Below are positions 6,125-10,665 of a stretch of 10,665 nt of DNA, one piece after another (within the stretch, counting starts at the first letter, position 1; the number at the start of each line of letters is the position of its first letter). Source of the stretch: Oscillospiraceae bacterium (GTDB lineage Bacteria; Bacillota_A; Clostridia; Oscillospirales; Oscillospiraceae). The stretch spans positions 1-10,665 of the forward strand of contig JAETOP010000122.1 in the NCBI GenBank assembly GCA_021771675.1, in the 5' to 3' direction. Position numbers and translations under genes: made by a program. The notes beneath the pieces are model-generated. The model had not been told where the DNA came from. It made no database searches and saw only the letters and a list, made by a program, of their open reading frames with translations.

Positions 6125-7639
6125 TTATTCAGCCCCGGCGGCACTGACAGGCTCCTGGGGGGCCTGATTGCCAAGCCGGGCATACAGGGCGGTAAGCTGA
6201 TAAATCTTCTGCGCCAGTGCATCCGTAATCATACCATCTTTCATCCGCCATGTCCAGTTGGAATTTGTGGTCCCGGGGAAATTCATCCGGGCTTCCCCAC
6301 CCAAATCCAAGTAGTCCTGCATGGGAATCACACAGGTGTCCGACACGCTGCTCATGGCGGTGCGGATCACGCCCCAGACCATGCCCTCCTGCTCATCCAG
6401 GCGCATGTATTCGGCAGCGTACCTACGCATCTCGGGGGTGCCGGTTTCCAGCCACTGGCGGGTGGTCATATTGTCGTGGGTGCCGGTGTAGCAGACGGAG
6501 TTGGCGGTATAGGTGTGGGGCAGGTAGTCGGAGGGCTCCCGGGAATCGAAGGCAAATTGCAGCACCTTCATACCGGGGTAGCCGGACTGATCCCGCAGAT
6601 CCAGCACATCCTGAGTCAGATAACCCAGGTCCTCGGCGATGAGCTTCAAATTGGGCAGCCCTTTCTTCACAGCGTCAATAAAGCTCATGCCGGGGCCGGT
6701 GATCCACTTTCCGCCCCTGGCGGTGCTGTCGCCGAAGGGTACGGACCAGTAGCCCGCAAAGGCACGGAAGTGATCCATCCGCACCACGTCATAGAGCTTT
6801 CCGGCAGCAGCCAGCCGACGAATCCACCAGCTGTAGTCGTCGGCAGCTACCACGTCCCAGCGGTACAGAGGGTTGCCCCAGAGCTGACCGTCGGCGGAGA
6901 AAGCGTCCGGAGGGCACCCGGCCACCGCCTTGGGGTCCAGCTTCTCGTCCATCTGGAACAGCTCCGGACTGCTCCAGGTCTCCACGGAATCCCGGGGCAC
7001 ATAGATGGGCACGTCGCCGATGATATACACGCCATTCTTGTTGGCGTACTCATGCAGGGCAGTCCACTGCTTATTGAACAGATACTGGACGAAGCTGTAG
7101 AAGCTGATTTCATCTTTCAGCGCACTTCTGGCCTCCCAGATGGCATCCGGATCCCGGAATTTCAGCTTCTCGTCCCACTGATACCAGGGCTTGCCGCCAA
7201 ACTTTGTTTTCAGGGCCATGAACAGAGCAAAATCCGGGAGCCAGCTGCTGTTTTCGGCGCAGAAGGTCTCGTAGGCCCGGTCGGGGGTGAATCGGTTGAA
7301 GGCATAACGCAGCACCTTCAGGCGGCTATTGTAGAGCAGACCGAAATCCGCCTTATCCTCGGTGACACTCCACTGGATGCCCTCCAGCTCCTCCTCTTTC
7401 AGGAGCCCTTCCTGCACCAGCATGGACAAATCAATGAGATAGTGGTTGCCCGCAAAGGTGGAGCAGGACTGGTAGGGAGAGTCGCCGTAGCTGGTGGGAG
7501 TCAGGGGCAAAATCTGCCAATAGCTCTGACCGGCCTTTTTCAAAAAGTCCACAAATTTGTATGCCTGCCGACCCATGGTGCCCACACCGTACTGGCCGGG
7601 CAGGCTAGTAATGTGCATCAGAATACCGCTGCTTCTCAT
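6125..7639 (-). CDS. malQ: 4-alpha-glucanotransferase (amylomaltase, GH77)
   Basis: This 504-residue cytoplasmic disproportionating enzyme transfers segments of alpha-1,4-glucans between chains and releases glucose. That generates substrates long enough for the phosphorylase encoded next. The N-terminal motif HITSLPGQYGVGTMG (9-23) and WQILPLTPTSYGDSPYQ (41-57) are hallmarks. The catalytic residues are visible: nucleophile Asp289 in VVRMDHFRAF, acid/base Glu336 in LIAEDLG, and the stabilising Asp389 in TGTHDN. The length is normal for bacterial MalQ. The C-terminus ends in a short Ala/Pro/Glu-rich tail after the last helix. The ATG at 7639 is preceded by AAGGTGAGG about 8 bases away. It is first in the malQ-glgP operon, with a promoter about 100 bases upstream. 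Confidence 0.95.
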   Translation of the reverse strand: MRSSGILMHITSLPGQYGVGTMGRQAYKFVDFLKKAGQSYWQILPLTPTSYGDSPYQSCSTFAGNHYLIDLSMLVQEGLLKEEELEGIQWSVTEDKADFGLLYNSRLKVLRYAFNRFTPDRAYETFCAENSSWLPDFALFMALKTKFGGKPWYQWDEKLKFRDPDAIWEARSALKDEISFYSFVQYLFNKQWTALHEYANKNGVYIIGDVPIYVPRDSVETWSSPELFQMDEKLDPKAVAGCPPDAFSADGQLWGNPLYRWDVVAADDYSWWIRRLAAAGKLYDVVRMDHFRAFAGYWSVPFGDSTARGGKWITGPGMSFIDAVKKGLPNLKLIAEDLGYLTQDVLDLRDQSGYPGMKVLQFAFDSREPSDYLPHTYTANSVCYTGTHDNMTTRQWLETGTPEMRRYAAEYMRLDEQEGMVWGVIRTAMSSVSDTCVIPMQDYLDLGGEARMNFPGTTNSNWTWRMKDGMITDALAQKIYQLTALYARLGNQAPQEPVSAAGAE

Positions 7640-7738
7640 GAAAAATTACCTCACCTTTTTATCTGAAAATTCTCCGGAACATCCCCTCCCCAATGGCCGT
7701 AGAGAGGGAAGTTTCGTATTGTTTCGTTCTTCTATAAC

Positions 7739-7767
7739 AATTTAATGTATTTATGTCCATTTGTCAA
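7739..7767 (-). promoter_or_regulatory. Promoter of malQ-glgP
   Basis: On the minus strand, TTGACA (7762-7767) and TAAATT (7739-7744) are separated by 17 bases. The -35 is perfect and the -10 matches four of six bases. Confidence 0.7.
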
Positions 7768-7897
7768 GGGGAAGAATGCAGCGCCGGCAGGATTCTACCA
7801 TCTTTTAGAAAATGGATGGGAAAATGGTCAAATTACGGTGAATTTGTACGGAAACTCACCGTAGAAATTTTTGCCGGAATCCTGAAAAGAAAAACTA

Positions 7898-7926
7898 TTT
7901 CCTTTTTTCCCGGGTTGTGATAGAAT
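7898..7926 (+). promoter_or_regulatory. Tentative extended -10 promoter of the acyltransferase operon
   Basis: TGATAGAAT (7918-7926) is an extended -10 element (TGN then TAGAAT). The -35 region around 7898-7903 is weak. It gives a leader of about 65 bases before the acyltransferase ATG. Confidence 0.45.
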
Positions 7927-8000
7927 TGTGCGGAGAGTTTCGTTTCGGTTTAGAAAGCCATGATAGGATACTTAAATTATTATAGGCAGGAGGTGCAGCC

Positions 8001-8777
8001 ATGCGGCCGATTGAGGAGCCCTTCCTTTGCAGGCTGATTCGAAAGGCAGTGGATTTGGTCTATCCAAAAATGGAACTGGTGGGGCTTGAAAATATTCCGG
8101 GGGAGCCCTGCGTCCTGGTGGGCAATCACTCCCAGGCCCACGGGGCCATTGTCACCGAGGAGCGGCTGCCCTTTGACCACTATACCTGGTGCGCCTCCCA
8201 GATGATGGACAAGGAGGAAGTGTCGGACTACGCCTTCCAGGATTTCTGGTCGGACAAGCCCAAATCCTCCCAGTGGCTTTTCTGGATCATCAGCCGAATC
8301 ATCAAATACCCGGCAGTGTACATCATGACCCACGCCAGAACCATCCCGGTGTACCGGGACAGCCGGTGCCTGACCACCTTCCGCCGCTCCATGGAGAAGC
8401 TCCAGGAAGGCTTCCATCTTGTTATTTTCCCCGAGTGCCGGGAGGAATATAACCACATTCTCTACGAATTCCAGGACCGCTTCATCGACCTGGCCCGGAT
8501 GTATTACAATAAGACCGGTAAGTCGCTCCAATTCGTCCCCATGTACCTGGCCCCAAAGCTGAAAAAGATATTTTTCGGCGCTCCCATCCGCTTCGACCCG
8601 GAGGCACCCAAGGCTGCCGAGCGCCAGCGCATTAAGCAGGCGCTGATGGACTCCATCACCGCCATAGCAGAGGCCCAGCCCCTGCACACCGTGATTCCCT
8701 ACCGCAACATCTCCCCCAAGCTCTATCCCCAAAATATCCCCTGCGAGGTGTCTCATCATGAAAAGACCGATGGTTGA
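8001..8777 (+). CDS. PlsC-like lysophospholipid acyltransferase family protein with atypical catalytic box
   Basis: This 258-residue protein aligns by eye with the glycerol-phosphate acyltransferase (LPLAT) family. It has VGNHSQAHG (40-48) as block I, TIPVYRDSR (114-122) as block II, VIFPEC (141-146) as block III and FVPMYLAP (178-185) as block IV. In ordinary PlsC, block I is H-x4-D. Here the residue four past His43 is His47 and the Asp position is Gly48, so the usual catalytic dyad is altered. FPEG has become FPEC. I recall a Clostridia subgroup with HAQMHG in this place, so this is likely a family trait and not decay. One hydrophobic stretch (about 92-108) may touch the membrane. GGAGGTG lies 5-11 bases before the ATG. 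The 3' end overlaps the PAP2 gene by 20 bases. Expected role: acyl transfer to a lipid or other acceptor at the membrane; the exact substrate is unknown. Confidence 0.75.
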   Translation: MRPIEEPFLCRLIRKAVDLVYPKMELVGLENIPGEPCVLVGNHSQAHGAIVTEERLPFDHYTWCASQMMDKEEVSDYAFQDFWSDKPKSSQWLFWIISRIIKYPAVYIMTHARTIPVYRDSRCLTTFRRSMEKLQEGFHLVIFPECREEYNHILYEFQDRFIDLARMYYNKTGKSLQFVPMYLAPKLKKIFFGAPIRFDPEAPKAAERQRIKQALMDSITAIAEAQPLHTVIPYRNISPKLYPQNIPCEVSHHEKTDG

Positions 8778-9441
8778 CTATCGGCAGTTCCGCCTCTCCC
8801 GGCTGGGGGAGCCCCAATTTGCCCACGTAAAGCTATGGCTGACCTGGGCGGTGTACTTCGCCCTGTATTTTCTGACAGAGAATCTGATCCCGGCGGAAAA
8901 ATGCCACGTGATGCACTGCTTTCTGGATGATCTCATTCCCTTTAACGAGTACTTCCTGATTTTCTATACGGGCTGGTACCTCCTGGTATTCGGGAGCCTG
9001 CTGTATTATTTTCTCTATGACGTAAAGCGCTTTCGGGAGCTGGATTTATTTATCTTCGTCACCCAGATGGTGGCCATGGCCTGCTACATCATCTACCCCA
9101 GCCGCCAGGACCTGCGGCCGGAGGTGTTCCCCCGGGAGAACTTCTTCACCTGGGTGATGGGCCTGATCTACGCCTTCGACACCAACACCGGCGTCTGCCC
9201 CTCCCTCCATGTAGCCTATTCCCTGGCCATCGTCAGTGTGATGGTGAAGGACGAGCATCTGAGCAAGGCCTTCAAGGTGTTTGTCACCTGGTTTTCCATC
9301 ATGGTGTGCCTGTCCACTGCCTTTGTCAAGCAGCACTCCTTTGTGGACATCTTCGCCGCCATCCCCGTGGTGCTGCTGGGGGAGGCTCTCATCTACGGCA
9401 AGTCCTATTGGGCCCCCCGGCTCCGCCGGGTGCACGCCTGA
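8758..9441 (+). CDS. PAP2-superfamily membrane phosphatase or phospholipid head-group transferase
   Basis: This 227-residue integral membrane protein has about six hydrophobic segments (roughly 26-46, 64-86, 95-113, 148-163, 173-189 and 196-213). The PAP2 signature is present in modified form: YPSRQDLRP (113-121) for motif 1, CPSLHV (147-152) with His151 for motif 2, and STAFVKQHSFVD (186-197) with His193 and Asp197 for motif 3. The ST...H...D form resembles the inositol-phosphorylceramide or sphingomyelin synthase branch (PAP2_3) more than classic PgpB phosphatases. Dephosphorylation of phosphatidate and head-group transfer are therefore both possible. The ATG is supported by GAGGTG 9 bases upstream, inside the end of the acyltransferase gene. 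The 20-base overlap implies coupled translation and joint function in lipid synthesis or remodelling. Confidence 0.8.
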   Translation: MKRPMVDYRQFRLSRLGEPQFAHVKLWLTWAVYFALYFLTENLIPAEKCHVMHCFLDDLIPFNEYFLIFYTGWYLLVFGSLLYYFLYDVKRFRELDLFIFVTQMVAMACYIIYPSRQDLRPEVFPRENFFTWVMGLIYAFDTNTGVCPSLHVAYSLAIVSVMVKDEHLSKAFKVFVTWFSIMVCLSTAFVKQHSFVDIFAAIPVVLLGEALIYGKSYWAPRLRRVHA

Positions 9442-9477
9442 GCCGGGGAATTCCACCTGCGGTGCTTTCCGACCCAG

Positions 9478-9506
9478 TTGACAAGCATCCCTCGCCGTGA
9501 TAAAAT
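9478..9506 (+). promoter_or_regulatory. Strong promoter of the GNAT gene
   Basis: TTGACA (9478-9483) and TAAAAT (9501-9506) are separated by exactly 17 bases. The start point should be near 9513, giving a leader of about 97 bases that includes a mini-ORF and a hairpin. Confidence 0.85.
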
Positions 9507-9551
9507 AACCCGGTAGATTTCTGCGATGTCACCTCAGGAGGGATTTTCGTA

Positions 9552-9569
9552 ATGGATTTGTTGCCCTGA
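9552..9569 (+). CDS. Possible leader peptide MDLLP
   Basis: A five-codon frame (Met-Asp-Leu-Leu-Pro, stop TGA) is preceded by AGGAGGG (9536-9542) at 9-base spacing. This ribosome site is better than that of the GNAT gene itself. Its last codons form the 5' arm of a hairpin whose other arm covers the GNAT ribosome site. It may be a regulatory leader, a remnant of another gene start, or chance. Confidence 0.4.
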   Translation: MDLLP

Positions 9570-9603
9570 TGATGACGATGGGGTCCAACTGTGAGGGTGC
9601 AAC
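9560..9603 (+). promoter_or_regulatory. Leader hairpin that can mask the GNAT ribosome site
   Basis: GTTGCCC (9560-9566) pairs with GG (9596-9597) and GCAAC (9599-9603), giving seven pairs with one bulged T at 9598. The 3' arm includes part of GAGGG (9593-9597), the only ribosome-site-like sequence before the GNAT ATG. The stem is short, so its stability is uncertain. Confidence 0.4.
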
Positions 9604-9609
9604 AGGTCT

Positions 9610-10164
9610 ATGGAGTATTCTGTCGAACGGATTCTGAAGGATGGAAGAAGATGCGTTCTGAGAAACGCAGAAGAAACGGATGCGGAAGATTTTTTGTCTT
9701 ATTTTGTAAAAGCGCATGGTGAAACGGACTTTTGGGTTACCTATCCCGATGAGACAGTTCATGATATTGATAAAATCAGGGAAAGACTGAATTTACAGAA
9801 GAACAGTGCGAACAATGTGGAAATCTGTGCGTTTGTGAATGGTTATTTGGCAGGGTCTGCCGGAATCAATATCCTTCGGGACAGAGATAAGCTTCGGCAC
9901 CGGGCAGAATTTGGAATCAGCATCTTGAGAGAATACTGGGGTCTTGGAATTGGAAGCGCCCTGACGCAGGCTTGCATCGAATGTGCCAAAAAGGCGGGAT
10001 ACCTGCAATTGGAACTTGATGTTGTAGCTGATAATTCCAGCGCAATTGCGTTGTATAAAAAGTATGGGTTCGTTGTATTCGGCCGGAACCCTCTGGGCTT
10101 TAGAACAAGAGAGGGTAAATGGCAGGAGCAGTTGCTGATGAGATTGGAATTGGGCAGGAAATAA
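9610..10164 (+). CDS. GNAT-family N-acetyltransferase
   Basis: This 184-residue protein has the GNAT fold. The acetyl-CoA pyrophosphate loop lies in REYWGLGIGSAL (107-118). ELDVVADNSSAIALYKKYGF (135-154) matches motif B, with the conserved Asn142 and Tyr149 region. There is no membrane segment or signal peptide. The overall look is RimI/RimJ-like, of the type that acetylates small molecules or protein N-termini; the acceptor cannot be predicted. The ATG at 9610 is preceded by GAGGGTG about 11 bases away, which is a weak ribosome site. It is monocistronic, with its own strong promoter and terminator. Codon use is A/T-rich (many GAA, AAA, TTT), unlike the GC-rich lipid and sugar genes next door, which suggests acquisition by transfer. 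Confidence 0.88.
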   Translation: MEYSVERILKDGRRCVLRNAEETDAEDFLSYFVKAHGETDFWVTYPDETVHDIDKIRERLNLQKNSANNVEICAFVNGYLAGSAGINILRDRDKLRHRAEFGISILREYWGLGIGSALTQACIECAKKAGYLQLELDVVADNSSAIALYKKYGFVVFGRNPLGFRTREGKWQEQLLMRLELGRK

Positions 10165-10210
10165 CCGTTCTTTGCGGAATTAGCCTACGAAACGCAGAGC
10201 ATTCTTTTGG

Positions 10211-10235
10211 TTAAAACAGGCACGGCCTGTTTTAA
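10211..10235 (+). terminator. Terminator of the GNAT gene, partly shared with the adjoining repeat
   Basis: TTAAAACAGG (10211-10220) pairs with CCTGTTTTAA (10226-10235) around a 5-base loop, 46 bases past the GNAT stop. The T-run is inside the 3' arm. The last four bases (TTAA) are also the first four of the adjacent inverted-repeat element. Confidence 0.65.
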
Positions 10236-10400
10236 GGCAACACCGCATAATGGAGCAAGAGCTTTCGTCGAGGGATTTTGCTCCAACTGAAAGTTTAAAA
10301 AGTGCGGGAATACTTTGTGTATTTCCCACTTTTCAAACTGCACAGATGGGGCGAAAGATCCGCCGAAAGCCGAAGCTCCCATTGTGCGGTGTTGCCTTAA
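10232..10400. mobile_element. MITE-like non-coding element with perfect 16-bp inverted ends
   Basis: TTAAGGCAACACCGCA (10232-10247) is exactly inverted at 10385-10400, and the similarity continues inward (AATGG then AGC) with few differences. Three hairpins lie inside: GGAGCAA (10252-10258) with TTGCTCC (10278-10284), a long stem spanning 10292-10339, and a short GGCG/CGCC stem (10350-10353 with 10361-10364). The whole 169-bp unit folds like a cloverleaf. It encodes no plausible protein. TTAA or TA at both edges could be a duplicated target. I recall this end sequence as common in gut Oscillospiraceae genomes, but could not check it. Confidence 0.7.
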
Positions 10401-10470
10401 TATTCGTGGGTCAGGCTATGTGCCCCACCTCGGCTCCCTCGCCGTGTAAAAACAGAGGGAAAGTAAATAT

Positions 10471-10553
10471 GCGGGCATGGTGGAATTGGTAGACTCGGTG
10501 GATTTAGGTTCCACTGCAACAGCGTGCAGGTTCGAGTCCTGTTGCCCGCACCA
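10471..10553 (+). tRNA. tRNA-Leu (anticodon UAG)
   Basis: The acceptor stem GCGGGCA (10471-10477) pairs with TGCCCGC (10543-10549). The anticodon stem GTGGA/TCCAC encloses the loop TTTAGGT, so the anticodon is TAG, which reads CUN leucine codons. The variable region is long, as expected of a class II tRNA. The T-arm is GCAGG-TTCGAGT-CCTGT. The discriminator A and an encoded CCA end the gene. A clear promoter is not visible just upstream; a strong terminator follows. Confidence 0.96.
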
Positions 10554-10555
10554 CT

Positions 10556-10604
10556 GCGAGTGTTCTTATAGGATTTCGTATTCCATAAGAACACTCGCTT
10601 TTTT
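10556..10604 (+). terminator. Rho-independent terminator of the tRNA-Leu gene
   Basis: GCGAGTGTTCTTAT (10556-10569) pairs perfectly with ATAAGAACACTCGC (10585-10598), followed by TTTTTT (10599-10604). It starts 2 bases after the encoded CCA. Confidence 0.93.
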
Positions 10605-10665
10605 GCGCCTAAACAGCGGTGCTTTGTGGGGCGTAGGTTACGAACACACCCCTGCGGGTATTGAC

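Larger units (their letters stand above)
7640..8000. other. Divergent intergenic region between malQ and the acyltransferase
   Basis: These 361 bases carry no gene. On the malQ side is a 93-base leader with a 7-bp hairpin (7684-7690 with 7702-7708). Two tandem 10-base units, each beginning GTTTCG, lie at 7711-7730, just downstream of the malQ start point. In the middle, TACGGTGA (7834-7841) pairs with TCACCGTA (7856-7863) around a 14-base loop. On the acyltransferase side, GTTTCG recurs twice at 7937-7947, also just past the predicted start point. The palindrome and the shared GTTTCG motif are candidate regulator sites; no regulator gene is next to them. Confidence 0.5.

Noticed and set aside
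10185..10382. Open frames on both strands inside the 169-bp element
   Set aside because: They are explained by the non-coding inverted-repeat element; no ribosome sites.
10397..10594. Minus-strand open frame containing GAGNRTRTCT
   Set aside because: This is the well-known false protein made by translating the antisense of a tRNA-Leu gene.
1..10665. CRISPR array or cas genes
   Set aside because: No regularly spaced direct repeats of CRISPR size and no Cas-like protein were seen.

Overview
The window looks like a chromosomal segment of a Gram-positive anaerobe of the class Clostridia. The best guess is an Oscillospiraceae-type gut bacterium. The reasons are consensus TTGACA / TATAAT promoters, strong GGAGG ribosome sites, a complete NfnAB-type electron-bifurcating transhydrogenase, a GC-rich core, and small palindromic repeats that I recall (not checked) from gut Clostridia. 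The core from about 1130 to 9440 is GC-rich. Both flanks (about 120-1075 and 9500-10470) are visibly more AT-rich and look accessory.

Left flank: bases 1-116 are a run of back-to-back hairpins. A divergent pair follows: a small SLOG-fold protein (minus strand) and an XRE/Cro-type regulator (plus strand). The 159 bases between them hold three near-identical palindromes at even spacing, which fit operators controlling both promoters.

Centre, minus strand: malQ-glgP (4-alpha-glucanotransferase and alpha-glucan phosphorylase) is a two-gene operon that breaks maltodextrin or glycogen down to glucose 1-phosphate. It has its own promoter and ends at a terminator near 3497-3520. Immediately after comes a perfect consensus promoter for nfnA-nfnB, whose products would exchange electrons between NADH, reduced ferredoxin and NADPH. 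That operon ends at a 16-bp-stem terminator facing the XRE gene. A palindrome-rich, non-coding stretch lies between glgP and nfnA.

Right of centre, plus strand: a 361-bp divergent intergenic region precedes a PlsC-like acyltransferase and an overlapping PAP2-type membrane phosphatase/transferase, a likely lipid pair. Next is an AT-rich GNAT acetyltransferase with its own strong promoter. Its leader contains a five-codon mini-ORF and a hairpin that could hide the GNAT ribosome site. After the GNAT terminator come a 169-bp non-coding element with perfect inverted ends, a tRNA-Leu(UAG) gene with encoded CCA, and a strong terminator. I see nothing interpretable in the last 60 bases.

The metabolic genes are ordinary. 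The unusual material is regulatory or structural: the three-operator SLOG/XRE switch, the GNAT leader, the cloverleaf-like mobile repeat and the hairpin clusters.
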